A stretch of DNA of 64,000 nt from Candidatus Electrothrix aarhusensis (lineage in GTDB: Bacteria; Desulfobacterota; Desulfobulbia; Desulfobulbales; Desulfobulbaceae). Under the pieces are notes generated by a model. That model had not been told where the DNA came from and did not search any database. It saw nothing but the letters and a program-made list of their open reading frames with translations. The stretch covers positions 1 through 64,000 of the forward strand of contig MTKO01000120.1 in assembly GCA_004028505.1 (NCBI GenBank), written 5' to 3'. The position numbers and the translations under genes were made by a program. This document shows positions 37,868 through 47,455 of this stretch, one piece after another (the first letter of the stretch is position 1; each line of letters opens with the position of its first letter).

Positions 37868-38704
37868 GGATAATTACGGAATGGTTATGGGTTGAGATGA
37901 TGATCGGATTTTTTTTGGGCGTATGTATATATGCTGGTACAGAATAAACGTAACCTGCTGTCACGTCAAGGGAGTGTCGTGGGGTGGTGGGGATTATTGC
38001 GGACGGTTGCGGATTGCGGGGGGATTTTTGGGTCTTTGGTGCAGAGGCGATGAACAGCAAGGGCAGACACAGGGGTCTGCCCCTACGGGCTTAATACCCT
38101 CTTCATAGGGTGGGGTGCTGCAACTGTCACCCTTTTTTCTCTTTTAACATCAAAGAGCTGCAAGGCACTTTCCGCGAACCCCTGTCAAACCGGTTGCAAC
38201 ACCCATTACAACAGGCCTCATATTACCTCTTTTTATAATAATTTCAAGCACTGCGAACCTATTTTTTGTCTTTTCCATGCAAGTCACTGTATCAAGGTGC
38301 TTATTCGCCATAAAAATGTATTTTCCAAAATGTCTGCTTGAGGTTCGCGCAGAGAAAGATCGAATGACGAAAATTTCCCCTCTGCTTCCTTTGCCTCCTT
38401 TACATCACGCCGCATCAACGAAATGCGCAAGATGCCTCTACTTCCGCTCCCCCTGCCTTCAGCAAACACCTTGACGCATTCTCCGTCTAGCCCGCAAAAT
38501 AGGGAAGAGGTGCCTGAAAAAGCAAAAAGGAACTTGTTCTCTCACCTCACCCTCATTCCGCTATTGCATAATTTCCCTCACCTTTGTACACTCCTGAAGG
38601 CAAAATCCTGATCAGTCGCAGCATTTTCCGGCAAGATGCAGTTGCCGATTCCTCGACAAAGAAAAAAAGCGATGATCATTGAATATAATTCTCATAATAA
38701 CAGT
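37868..38704. other. intergenic region with a REP-like hairpin
   Basis: No supported gene between hemL and trpCF, which are divergent. A palindrome sits at 38061-38082. A stem with a T6 run (38112-38139, GGGTG...CACCCTTTTTT) could be a plus-strand terminator. Several short open frames around 38280-38620 show no ribosome site or family pattern. Confidence 0.4.
38061..38082. repeat. REP-like palindrome
   Basis: GGGCAGAC and GTCTGCCC form an eight-base stem around a six-base loop, followed by CCTACGGGC. GGGCAGACACAGGGGTCTGCCCC-type hairpins are known as dispersed REP elements in many bacteria, usually mobilised by RayT transposases. A RayT gene lies in this window at 49988. Confidence 0.5.
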
Positions 38705-40135
38705 ATGATTCTTGATACCATTGTAGCACGAAAAAAAGAAGAAGTTGCAGCCCTGAAGCAGCGGGGTATCCGTCCCCCGGAGAACGAAGCTCCTCTTGAT
38801 CCGCCGCGCGGCTTCATGCAGGCCCTGCTTGATGCACCAAGTGTGGCGATTATTGCCGAGGCCAAGAAGGCCTCTCCCTCCAAGGGTGTGATTGAGCCCA
38901 ATTTTGATCCCCAAAAAATAGCCCTTAACTATAAGCAAGGCGGGGCTCATGCCATGTCCGTGCTCACAGACCGGGATTTTTTCCAAGGCTCTATCGACTA
39001 TATCCCCTTGGTCAGAAATACGGTGGATCTGCCTGTATTGCGCAAGGAGTTCATTATTGATCCCCTCCAGATCGAAGAGGCTGCTGCCTTCGGGTCCGAT
39101 GCGATCCTGCTGATTGCCGCTATTTTGGAGACCGCGCAACTCAGGGAGTTTCGTTTACAGGCCGAGGAAGCAGGCATGGATGTCCTGGTCGAAGTGCATA
39201 ATGAGGCGGAGCTGGAAAAGACCTTGGCCGCTGAAAGCAGGCTCATCGGCATTAACAACCGCAACCTCAACGACTTCAGCGTAGATTTAGAAACAACCTT
39301 CCGGCTTCAGCGAGAGATTCCAAAAGACATTCCCATCGTCAGTGAATCAGGCATCTCCAGCCGTGACGAGATGCTCCGTTTGCAGGAAGCTGGTATCACA
39401 GCGGCCCTTATCGGGGAAAGCCTGATGCGCAGCACTGAACAAGGCGAAACGCTCCGTCATTTTCTACCTAATCAGAACACCATGAAAGCGGATCGAATTC
39501 GTATCAAGATGTGCGGCACCACTAACCTGGAAGATGCTCTTGCTGCGGTGGATGCCGGGGTGGATGCCTTGGGATTTATTTTTTATGACAAGAGCCCGCG
39601 TGCTGTTGATCCAAAGGTTGCCAGAATCATTATTGAGCAACTGCCCCCCTTTGTTGATACTGTCGGGGTATTTGTTGACCGTGATCGGGAGGAAGTTGAG
39701 GAGATTATCCGTTTCTGCAACCTCGGTTATGCCCAGCTGCACGGTAAAGAATCCCCGAAATACTGCGAACGTCTCGCCCGTTTTGTTGCTCCCTGTCAGG
39801 TGATCAAAGCCCTGCGAGTGGGCGGGGATGTACAGGCAAGCGATATCGCGTCCTATAACAAACATGTCAAAGGCTTTCTTTTAGACACCTACCAGAAAGG
39901 GGTGCAGGGCGGCACAGGACAATGTTTTGACTGGTCATTGATTGAGGGGTTAAAGTTACAAAGAGATTTTATCCTGGCTGGTGGCCTTGATGCGGAGAAT
40001 GTGCGGGAAGCACTTGATGCAGTCACTCCCTATGCTGTGGATGTCAATTCAGGAGTGGAGACGGCTCCGGGCCAAAAAGATCATAGATTGATCAAGGAAT
40101 TTATCAGGCAGGTACGATCCTGCGAAAAAGACTGA
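38705..40135 (+). CDS. trpCF: TrpC-TrpF fusion: indole-3-glycerol-phosphate synthase / phosphoribosylanthranilate isomerase
   Basis: Two consecutive tryptophan-pathway enzymes in one chain: TrpF isomerises phosphoribosylanthranilate and TrpC closes the indole ring. TrpC spans about residues 1-255 (AEAKKASPSKGVI, VLRKEFIIDPLQI, GINNRNL, VSESGI). TrpF follows (RIKMCGTTNLEDA, GFIFYDKSPR, QLHGKESP, LAGGLDAENV). Both active sites look complete. The start MILDTIVARKKEEV (38705) matches TrpC N-termini; in-frame starts at 38636 and 38672 are also open and none has a strong ribosome site. No other trp genes are adjacent. Confidence 0.92.
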   Translation: MILDTIVARKKEEVAALKQRGIRPPENEAPLDPPRGFMQALLDAPSVAIIAEAKKASPSKGVIEPNFDPQKIALNYKQGGAHAMSVLTDRDFFQGSIDYIPLVRNTVDLPVLRKEFIIDPLQIEEAAAFGSDAILLIAAILETAQLREFRLQAEEAGMDVLVEVHNEAELEKTLAAESRLIGINNRNLNDFSVDLETTFRLQREIPKDIPIVSESGISSRDEMLRLQEAGITAALIGESLMRSTEQGETLRHFLPNQNTMKADRIRIKMCGTTNLEDALAAVDAGVDALGFIFYDKSPRAVDPKVARIIIEQLPPFVDTVGVFVDRDREEVEEIIRFCNLGYAQLHGKESPKYCERLARFVAPCQVIKALRVGGDVQASDIASYNKHVKGFLLDTYQKGVQGGTGQCFDWSLIEGLKLQRDFILAGGLDAENVREALDAVTPYAVDVNSGVETAPGQKDHRLIKEFIRQVRSCEKD

Positions 40136-40226
40136 TTCTCCCCAGAAAGCTGCACTTTCTGGCCCAGGAGGCAGGGTTAATTCTAACATTTCGCTATAAA
40201 GAATCATCATTTAACACCATAATACC

Positions 40227-40889
40227 ATGAAAAATATAATGATAGCCCCCTCCATACTCTCTGCAGATTTCTCTCAACTCGGTGATGAAATCCGGGCAGT
40301 TGAGAAAGCCGGAGCCGAGGTTGTTCACATTGATGTGATGGACGGGCACTTTGTTCCCAATATAACTATTGGCCCCCTGGTGGTTAAAGCGGCACGACAG
40401 GTCACAGATTTGCCTCTGGATGTTCATCTGATGATCAGTAATCCAGACAGTTATATCAAAGATTTCGCTGATGCCGGGGCTGACTGGATTACCGTGCATG
40501 TGGAAACCTGCCCCCACCTTCACCGCACCCTCAATTTTATTCGCAGTCTGGGGAAAAAGGCAGGAGCTGTCCTCAATCCGGCAACCTCTCTCTCCACCCT
40601 GGATTATGTCCTTGAAGAGGTGGATCTCGTCATGCTCATGAGTGTCAACCCTGGCTTCGGCGGGCAGGGTTTTATTGAGTCCACCTTGGAAAAATGCCGC
40701 ACACTGCGCTCAATGCTGGACAAGGTCAACCCGGAAGCAGGCATAGAGATTGACGGGGGTATCAGCCCCAAGACCATTGGAAGAATGGCGGAAGCCGGGG
40801 CAAATATTTTTGTTGCCGGTTCTGCAATCTATGGTCAGGATGATTATGCGGCAGTGATTCAGGAAATGAAGAAATTGGCAACCTGTTGA
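40227..40889 (+). CDS. rpe: ribulose-phosphate 3-epimerase
   Basis: Interconverts ribulose-5-phosphate and xylulose-5-phosphate in the pentose phosphate pathway. 220-residue TIM barrel with APSILSADFSQLGDE, VVHIDVMDGHFVPNITIGP (metal-binding histidine and catalytic aspartate), DVHLMISNPD, VNPGFGGQGFIE, EIDGGI and AGSAIYG. It follows trpCF by 91 bases and precedes pgi on the same strand, forming a sugar-phosphate group. Confidence 0.96.
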   Translation: MKNIMIAPSILSADFSQLGDEIRAVEKAGAEVVHIDVMDGHFVPNITIGPLVVKAARQVTDLPLDVHLMISNPDSYIKDFADAGADWITVHVETCPHLHRTLNFIRSLGKKAGAVLNPATSLSTLDYVLEEVDLVMLMSVNPGFGGQGFIESTLEKCRTLRSMLDKVNPEAGIEIDGGISPKTIGRMAEAGANIFVAGSAIYGQDDYAAVIQEMKKLATC

Positions 40890-40971
40890 TTACCCCATTG
40901 ATTACCATTTATTAATACTGATTAATGCTGAGTGGTAGTGGGGAGCTCTCTAACTGAGACGAAAAAAAATA

Positions 40972-41247
40972 ATGAACCTCCTGCAACGGTACAAAAGCTC
41001 TGCTGTGGTGGTCATGCGGATTTTCAGATGGGATCTGCAACTCCACTTTTTCTGGGGTTTTATCCTGACTCTCCTAGGGGTGTACTGGCCCCCTCTCTAT
41101 GCCTCCGGCATTATTGTGACGATAGTCAAAGAGGCTCTGGATCTCTGGAGCAAAGAGCTCTGGAGTTGGGACGATGTTTGGCTGGGTATTATCGGTTCAC
41201 TGATTGCACTCGGCTATTTATATTCTCAGGACTTGTTGACCCTCTAA
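40972..41247 (+). CDS. small membrane protein
   Basis: A 91-residue protein with two hydrophobic segments: residues about 22-50 (LQLHFFWGFILTLLGVYWPPLYASGIIVTIV) and 70-90 (WLGIIGSLIALGYLYSQDLL). A charged amphipathic link KEALDLWSKELWSWDD joins them. Such links occur in small VanZ-like or phage-holin-like proteins. No family is assigned. It lies between rpe and pgi on the same strand. Confidence 0.6.
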   Translation: MNLLQRYKSSAVVVMRIFRWDLQLHFFWGFILTLLGVYWPPLYASGIIVTIVKEALDLWSKELWSWDDVWLGIIGSLIALGYLYSQDLLTL

Positions 41248-41298
41248 AACGACAAAAAAATTACCGAGCTGTTGATCAAAAAATTCAGGAGACCAAGA

Positions 41299-42930
41299 AT
41301 GGATTTCTTCAAAAACTTTGCCGACATCAAGGCGGTACAAAAGCTGGGTCAGCTGGCTCGTACCCCGTATAACCTTGCGGCCTCAACCGCTCTTTCTCCT
41401 AAACGTCTTGCCGCGTACCGAGCTTCCTCCTGCGGTTTTGATTTTTTGTACGGCACCCAACAGGTCGACACGCAAGTTATGCAGGCCTTGCAAGAGCTTG
41501 CCAATCAAGCCCGGCTGGTTGAACAGTTCAAGGCCATGAAATCCGGCGCTGTCATGAACAAAATTATCGGGCATGACAGCGAAGATCGTCAGGTTCTGCA
41601 CACGGCCTGTCGGGATATTTTTACCAATAAACCACTTGCCCCAAAGGAAACCGCTCAAGCCAAGGAGCAGCTTGATCGCTTGAAAAAATTCCTGACTGAC
41701 CTAGATAACGGCACCATAACCAATCAACAAGGGCAGCCCTTTAACACAATGGTACAGGTGGGTATTGGCGGCTCCGACCTGGGCCCCCGCGCCCTTTACC
41801 TTGCCCTGAAACGCTATTGCCAAAGCGGGCGTAAGGCCTGCTTTATTGCCAATGTTGACCCGGACGATGCAGCGGCTGTTCTCGCGGAGCTGGATCTTTC
41901 CCGAACCTTGATCAATGTGGTTTCCAAGAGCGGCACCACCCTGGAAACGCTGACCAACGAAGAATTGGTGCGCTCCGCCCTGACAGCAGCCGGACTTGAT
42001 CCTGCATGCCATATGATTGCGGTTACCGGCGCAGGCAGCCCAATGGATGATCCAGACAAGTACCTGGCAGCCTTCCATATGTACGATTACATCGGGGGAC
42101 GCTATTCCGCGACCTCTATGGTGGGCGGGGTAACCTTGGCCTTTGCTCTGGGTTATGACAATTTTCTTGAGCTACTGCGCGGGGCCAATGCTATGGACCA
42201 GGCAGGAGAACAAATTAATATCAAAGAGAATCTTCCGTTGCTCATGGCCTTGCTGGGTATCTGGAACCGGAATTTCCTGGGATACAACACCGTCGCGATC
42301 CTTCCTTACAGCCAGGCCCTGCTCCGCTTCCCTGCCCATCTTCAGCAATGCGACATGGAAAGCAACGGCAAACAGGTCAGCAGATCCGGAGAATCCGTGC
42401 AATGGAAGACCGGTCCCATCGTCTGGGGCGAGCCGGGTACCAATGGTCAGCATGCCTTTTATCAGCTGCTTCATCAAGGCAGCGAGATTGTGCCAGCTGA
42501 GTTTATTGGCTTCCGGCAGTCTCAATATCAGGAGGACATCACGATCAACGGCACCACCTCGCAGCAAAAACTCCTCGCCAATATGCTGGCCCAGTCTCTG
42601 GCCTTGGCCTTAGGCAGGGCGCATGAAAATCCCAATAAATCTTTTACAGGTAACAGGCCAAGCTCCCTGCTTCTTGCCGACCGCCTGACTCCGTACAGCA
42701 TGGGTGCTTTGCTGGCCCTGTATGAAAATAAAATTGCCATGCAAGGATTTTGTTGGAACATCAACTCCTTTGATCAGGAAGGTGTACAGCTGGGCAAAGT
42801 GCTGGCGAATCGCATCCTTTCTGAGCTGGCAAAAGAAAAAGAGGGAGAGCAGCTCAGCCCTGACTCACCAGAACTTGCCCTGCTCAGAGTTGCTGACCTT
42901 GAAAAAGATGCACCTTCTCCCAAACATTAA
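41299..42930 (+). CDS. pgi: glucose-6-phosphate isomerase
   Basis: Interconverts glucose-6-phosphate and fructose-6-phosphate. About 543 residues, full length. Motifs: VGIGGSDLGPRALYLAL, NVVSKSGTTLETLTNEEL (phosphate binding), GGRYSATSMVGG, QQCDMESNGKQ (catalytic glutamate) and GTNGQHAFYQLLHQG (catalytic histidine). The ATG at 41299 has AGGAGA seven bases upstream; an in-frame start at 41272 does not. Confidence 0.96.
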   Translation: MDFFKNFADIKAVQKLGQLARTPYNLAASTALSPKRLAAYRASSCGFDFLYGTQQVDTQVMQALQELANQARLVEQFKAMKSGAVMNKIIGHDSEDRQVLHTACRDIFTNKPLAPKETAQAKEQLDRLKKFLTDLDNGTITNQQGQPFNTMVQVGIGGSDLGPRALYLALKRYCQSGRKACFIANVDPDDAAAVLAELDLSRTLINVVSKSGTTLETLTNEELVRSALTAAGLDPACHMIAVTGAGSPMDDPDKYLAAFHMYDYIGGRYSATSMVGGVTLAFALGYDNFLELLRGANAMDQAGEQINIKENLPLLMALLGIWNRNFLGYNTVAILPYSQALLRFPAHLQQCDMESNGKQVSRSGESVQWKTGPIVWGEPGTNGQHAFYQLLHQGSEIVPAEFIGFRQSQYQEDITINGTTSQQKLLANMLAQSLALALGRAHENPNKSFTGNRPSSLLLADRLTPYSMGALLALYENKIAMQGFCWNINSFDQEGVQLGKVLANRILSELAKEKEGEQLSPDSPELALLRVADLEKDAPSPKH

Positions 42931-43245
42931 AATTCAGCTCTGATGAGAAGATGCCTACCCATGACCTCCCTCTTGCTGCCTTCTTGCAAGTGAGGAGCGA
43001 AAAACAGAGGGCTCTTCTTTCCATCCGTTGCACTGGTGCCAACATTATAGTAGAGTACCATAATATTCGACTTGCCTTTTATCGGGTTAAGTAGCGCTCT
43101 TTTTTAACATCAATACGCATTATTGGCGCGAAAAAGGCTCAGTAACAGCTGTGGACATTGAACCCGAAGCTGCGCAAGTCAACTCCGATTCTCTCTCTAT
43201 AATTTATATGAGATAAGCGACACGGACTGTGACCTGATTCTCCAC
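42931..43245. other. gene-free stretch upstream of the second hybrid kinase
   Basis: No gene and no strong terminator or palindrome seen. It must hold the promoter of the kinase at 43246. Confidence 0.3.
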
Positions 43246-44865
43246 ATGAGCAAAAAACACACCCTCCTTATTATTGACGATATAGTAGACAACCTGATGC
43301 TCCTCGGGGAAGCTATGTCTTCTGAATATAAAATAAAGGTCGCGACCAGCGGTGTGCAGGGACTGGAACTTGCTGTTCAGAATCCAAAACCTGATCTGAT
43401 CCTGCTGGATATTATGATGCCTGGGATTGACGGATACGAAGTATGCCGTCGCCTCAAGGCAGACAGCCGGACACGACATATCCCTGTCATTTTTCTCAGT
43501 GCTCTGGACAAGGAAAGTGATGAGTTGCAAGGGCTCGACGCAGGAGCTGTTGACTTTATAACAAAACCCTTCAAATTGGAAGTTGTTCGAGCCAGAATCA
43601 ATACCCAGCTGGAGCTGCTCCGTATGCGTCAACAATTGCAAACAGCTCGCCTGAAAGCAGAAGCAGCCTCCCAATCCAAATCAGTCTTTCTCGCCAATAT
43701 GAGCCATGAAATCAGGACTCCAATGAGTGCTATCATGGGAATGACTGATCTTGCCTTGGAAAAATCCTTTGATCCCCAGCAGCAAAGTTACCTGGAAACT
43801 GTCAAACTTTCTGCAGATTCTCTCCTCGCCCTGATCAATGACATTCTTGATTTTTCCAAGATTGAAGCAGGGCAAATGGAACTAGATGAGCATCCCTTTC
43901 TTCTTGCCGAGGCCATTGAGGCAGCAATGCGGACGGTTTCCATTCTCTCAAAAGAAAAAGGGCTTGAAATTACTCTTGAGATCGCCCCTGATGTCCCTGT
44001 AGCGGTGGCCGGTGACAGCCTACGTTTCCGTCAAATCATCCTCAACCTTCTCAGTAATGCCATCAAGTTCTCTGTAAAAGGCGTCATTCGTATTAATGTC
44101 ACAGTAGAGCATTCTGAACTTGCAACAACCACCTTGCGTGTATCGGTGATAGACCAAGGGATCGGTATCAAAGAGGATAAAATAAGTTCTGTCTTCAGTG
44201 CCTTTTCTCAGGCAGACAGTTCCGTCTCCAGAAAATTCGGCGGCACCGGCCTCGGCCTTGCTATCTGTCGTCAGCTCTGCGAACTCATGGGCGGCACCAT
44301 AAGGGTGGAAAGCGAATATGATAAGGGAAGCACTTTCTCCTTCGCGGTGATGTTCGGCGTAACCTCTCAAGAAAAAATCCTCCGGAAAAAAAGCACGAAC
44401 TCTGAAATCATGAAAATTTGTCCCATTCGGGTTCTACTGGTCGAAGACAACGCGGCAAACCGTTTTCTGATCCGAGTGGTGCTGGAAAAATTTAAGCATG
44501 AGGTTATTGAGGCGGTTGACGGTATTGAGGCCTTACATATTATGTTGGAAGATCATTTTGACCTGATCTTGTCTGATGTCCAGATGCCGAAACTGGACGG
44601 CTACAGACTCACCAAAATTATCCGAGCCTGTGAAGAAGGTAAAGAACTTGATCCCGATCTTTCTGATAAATTGGACAGCGACCTGATCAGCAAACTCAGA
44701 CAGAAACTGCATGGCAAGCATCGCTTGGTCATCTCCATGACAGCCAATGCCATGAGCGGTGATAAAGAGAAATGCTTTACCGCTGGTATGGATGATTACC
44801 TGACCAAGCCCCTGAACCAGGAGGAACTGGCGGTGACCCTTACCCGCTGGCTTCCGACGAAATAA
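43246..44865 (+). CDS. soluble hybrid histidine kinase (REC-HisKA-HATPase-REC)
   Basis: A 539-residue cytoplasmic protein without membrane helices. Domains in order: receiver 1 (LLIIDDI, D55 in LILLDIMMPG, KPF); HisKA with ANMSHEIRTPMSA (H154); HATPase with GTGLGLAICRQL; receiver 2 (VLLVEDN, D444 in LILSDVQMPKLDG, K at TKPL). Receiver 2 has an insert of about 30 residues before its MTANA strand. With a receiver at the N-terminus, the kinase is probably driven by an upstream phosphodonor rather than by a ligand, so it may be a relay middle step. The stand-alone Hpt at 27685 is a possible partner (inference only). Confidence 0.88.
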   Translation: MSKKHTLLIIDDIVDNLMLLGEAMSSEYKIKVATSGVQGLELAVQNPKPDLILLDIMMPGIDGYEVCRRLKADSRTRHIPVIFLSALDKESDELQGLDAGAVDFITKPFKLEVVRARINTQLELLRMRQQLQTARLKAEAASQSKSVFLANMSHEIRTPMSAIMGMTDLALEKSFDPQQQSYLETVKLSADSLLALINDILDFSKIEAGQMELDEHPFLLAEAIEAAMRTVSILSKEKGLEITLEIAPDVPVAVAGDSLRFRQIILNLLSNAIKFSVKGVIRINVTVEHSELATTTLRVSVIDQGIGIKEDKISSVFSAFSQADSSVSRKFGGTGLGLAICRQLCELMGGTIRVESEYDKGSTFSFAVMFGVTSQEKILRKKSTNSEIMKICPIRVLLVEDNAANRFLIRVVLEKFKHEVIEAVDGIEALHIMLEDHFDLILSDVQMPKLDGYRLTKIIRACEEGKELDPDLSDKLDSDLISKLRQKLHGKHRLVISMTANAMSGDKEKCFTAGMDDYLTKPLNQEELAVTLTRWLPTK

Positions 44866-45078
44866 CCCGCATCCCTCACCTCTGGGGAGGGACAGCAAAA
44901 ATTGAAAGCCGATCGGGTTTCTTAAATGCGTCCACCCTATACGTTCATATAAAATAGAAGCTGCAATAAAATCAAGAAGATCTTATGCGGCATCAGCTAC
45001 ACAAGGTCCTTACCAGCGGAGTTTTCACTCCGACACTCTGCAACGAGTAACTGAAAAAACTTTATATCCGGAGAGATA

Positions 45079-46089
45079 ATGGCAAACGATAATCTGCCCG
45101 ATTTTATATCCAGCCTGCTGAAAACAAAACAAGATACCTGCCCTGCTGACAACGATGTTCGGTTGGTGCAAACTCATATATCCTTTGTTCTTCTTGCAGG
45201 CGAATTTGTCTACAAATTTAAGAAACCGGTTAATTTCGGTTTTCTTGATTTTTCTACCTTGGAGAAACGACAGCAATACTGTGAGCAGGAACTCCTGCTC
45301 AACCGCCGCCTTTGCCCGGATATCTACCTTGATCTTGTCACGGTCACCCAAGAAGGCGACAGCTATATGAACGGGAGTGGCGAGGTCGTGGAACATGCGG
45401 TAAAAATGGCCAGAATGCCTGAAGAAAAAATGATGGTCAACCTGATTCAGGCTGGCAAGCTTGATCGTGTTCATATTGATACCATTGTTGACAAACTGAT
45501 ACCGTTTTATCAGCAGGCTGATCGAACCGACGAGATAGACGGATACGGTACAGCAGAATCTGTTGCTGTCAATGTTCTGGAAAATTTTGAGCAAACCCAA
45601 GGGGTCATCAATAATGGTGCCATCACCCAGGAGCAGTTCGACAAAATCTCCTCCTGGTCCAAGGCGTTTCTTACCCAGGAAGAACTTTTTAACCAGCGCA
45701 TCCAAGGTGGAAATATCCGTGACTGCCACGGTGATTTGTACTCGGCAAATATCTGTCTTGCTGATAAGGTCTATGTTTACGACTGCATCGAGTTTAACCG
45801 CCGCTTTCGCTACTGCGACAAAGCAAGTGATATTGGCTTCCTGGCTATGGATCTGGATTTTCATGGCCTTCAGGAGCTCTCCAGCTATTGCATAGATCAA
45901 TTCTGTGAGCGCTCAGGTGATACCACGCTCAAGGAAATGCTGAACTTTTACAAATGCTATCGCGCCTATGTACGGGGAAAGATTGGCCTGTTCACCGCTG
46001 CTGATCCGGCAGTGGATGAGGCCGTGAAAAAAAGTTGCATAGAAGCTGCTGCCAAATACTTTGCTCTTGCTGAAAGCTATACGAACTAG
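45079..46089 (+). CDS. aminoglycoside phosphotransferase-like kinase
   Basis: A 336-residue protein of the APH/choline-kinase fold. N-terminal VYKFKKPVNFGFLDFSTLEKRQQYC is the YBL-domain opening. The catalytic Brenner loop is RDCHGDLYSANICL, followed by VYDCIEFNRRFRYCDKASDIGFLAMDL (metal-binding aspartate). In many bacteria this domain is fused to a P-loop kinase in a single protein of about 510 residues. Here that kinase is a separate downstream gene (46170). The substrate is unknown; despite the name, antibiotic resistance is unlikely. Confidence 0.82.
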   Translation: MANDNLPDFISSLLKTKQDTCPADNDVRLVQTHISFVLLAGEFVYKFKKPVNFGFLDFSTLEKRQQYCEQELLLNRRLCPDIYLDLVTVTQEGDSYMNGSGEVVEHAVKMARMPEEKMMVNLIQAGKLDRVHIDTIVDKLIPFYQQADRTDEIDGYGTAESVAVNVLENFEQTQGVINNGAITQEQFDKISSWSKAFLTQEELFNQRIQGGNIRDCHGDLYSANICLADKVYVYDCIEFNRRFRYCDKASDIGFLAMDLDFHGLQELSSYCIDQFCERSGDTTLKEMLNFYKCYRAYVRGKIGLFTAADPAVDEAVKKSCIEAAAKYFALAESYTN

Positions 46090-46102
46090 TCATATCTTGA
46101 TC

Positions 46103-46127
46103 TATCCCGGCCCAGTGGGCCGGGATA
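46103..46127. repeat. perfect hairpin between the two kinase genes
   Basis: TATCCCGGCCCA and TGGGCCGGGATA are perfect complements separated by one base. No T run follows on either strand, so it is not a standard terminator. It could be an mRNA processing or stability element between the two kinase genes. Confidence 0.55.
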
Positions 46128-46169
46128 ACAAAAAATACAATTACGCAAAGTAATACGGATAGACAGAAA

Positions 46170-46720
46170 ATGGAGCAGCTACCCTCTATATCTTCTTCGG
46201 CTTGATTGCGTCGGGGAAATCAACCCTGGCTGAGCTCTTTGCAGCAACCCAAGATCTCCCGTATTACAATACGGACAGGGTGCGCAAGGAGCTGGCAGGT
46301 CTTGCGACAAATGAACGCCGACCTGATGGAATGGGCCAAGGAATATATACTCCTGAGTTCAGTGAAAAAACCTATCAGACCATGCTGAACAGCGCAGCTC
46401 AAGATTTCAACAAGGGTACAACAGGCGTGGTTCTGGATGGTTCCTACAGTAAAGCAGCGGATCGTCAGAAGGTCAGCGAGCTGGCAAGCACGCTTACTCT
46501 CCAGATACGTTTTATCCTCTGCTCCTGTTCTGAACAGGAGACACAACGTCGTCTGGCCCTGCGGGCTCAAGATCCAAACGCTGTTTCAGACGGGCGTTGG
46601 GAAATCTTTGTCCAACAAAGGGCAACCTTTGAACAACCTGATGAACTCCCTCCCCATCAGTTCGCTCATATTGACACTGAGGCGGAACCACAAGAACTCT
46701 TGCGGCATATCATTTTTTGA
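46170..46720 (+). CDS. P-loop kinase, AAA_33/zeta-toxin-like (one frame break)
   Basis: A 183-residue nucleotide-binding kinase. One base added at about 46181 joins the ATG MEQL to TLYIFFGLIASGKSTLAELFA, so the Walker A (GLIASGKST) and start come into one frame. YYNTDRVRKELAG and VVLDGSYSKAADRQ supply the acidic strand and lid, and RLALRAQDPNAVSDGRWE is the AAA_33 C-terminal helix. It is the usual C-terminal partner of the APH-like domain encoded just upstream. Reading without correction would begin at a TTG inside the P-loop. Confidence 0.75.
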
Positions 46721-46827
46721 AAAGCTGAGTTTAAAAAAACTAAAAAAACAATCCGGCCCTCCAAGGCCTGGATAGGAGCCTTGGAGTTTCGCAAGAACTC
46801 CTGAACCTTCACAATCCAACCGGTACA

Positions 46828-47217
46828 ATGACCAGAATATACCTTCTCCGTTATCCGAAAGAGACTTCGAATCAGCCCATTATCTCCCACCTGGTTCAAC
46901 GCTATGAAGTAGAATTTAATATCCTGAAAGCGGATATTCGCCCCCAACGGGACGGCATCATGGTGGTGGAACTCAAGGGGCAGAAAGAAAAAGTGGCTGA
47001 TGCCCTTGATTATCTGAAAAGTCTCGGCGTACAGGCGGAACGCCTTGCTGGCAAGGTTCATCGAGACGAAACAAAATGCTTCCAATGCGGAGCCTGTACA
47101 GGCATCTGTCCGGTTGGTGCCTTGTCTATCAACCGCCCGACAATGGAGGTGATTTTTGATCCGGAAAAATGTACGGCCTGCGGTCTCTGTGTGGCCGGCT
47201 GCCTGTCCGCGCCATGA
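46828..47217 (+). CDS. NIL domain plus 2x[4Fe-4S] ferredoxin
   Basis: A 129-residue electron carrier. Residues about 1-75 form a NIL (ACT-like) domain, and the last 50 carry two CxxCxxC motifs: CFQCGACTGICPVGAL and CTACGLCVAGCL. NIL-ferredoxins occur in anaerobes and methanogens and are linked to sulfur assimilation, including homocysteine formation and sulfur transfer. The NIL part normally binds an amino-acid-like ligand. It stands alone after the kinase gene, followed by a palindrome at 47281. Confidence 0.85.
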   Translation: MTRIYLLRYPKETSNQPIISHLVQRYEVEFNILKADIRPQRDGIMVVELKGQKEKVADALDYLKSLGVQAERLAGKVHRDETKCFQCGACTGICPVGALSINRPTMEVIFDPEKCTACGLCVAGCLSAP

Positions 47218-47280
47218 AGATATCTTTTGATCCGATGAAAGAGACAGGGGTCCCGGCGTAACCAAGAATTCGGACGTAAT

Positions 47281-47301
47281 GCTCAGGGTATTACCCTGAG
47301 C
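47281..47301. repeat. palindrome after the ferredoxin gene
   Basis: GCTCAGGGTA and TACCCTGAGC pair perfectly around one T. It lies 64 bases after the ferredoxin stop and is probably the original 3' hairpin of that transcript. The adjoining T-rich hairpin was moved away by the insertions that follow. Confidence 0.5.
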
Positions 47302-47455
47302 TGACATTACTAGACATTATACCGATTTTGCGTATTGCAATGCTCTAATTTTACTGTTAAATTCATTTCTCCTCGGCGGGTTATCATATGATGTAGGATC
47401 TGCGCTTTTTCAAAAACAACTCGAAACAAATTTATAAAAGGCTGATTGTTATCTC

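Noticed and set aside
38277-38611. Several short open frames upstream of trpCF
   Set aside because: Overlapping on both strands, low-complexity, without ribosome sites.
45079-46089. Antibiotic-resistance phosphotransferase
   Set aside because: The YBL-type N-terminus and the downstream AAA_33 kinase fit a housekeeping or unknown metabolic kinase, not a resistance enzyme.
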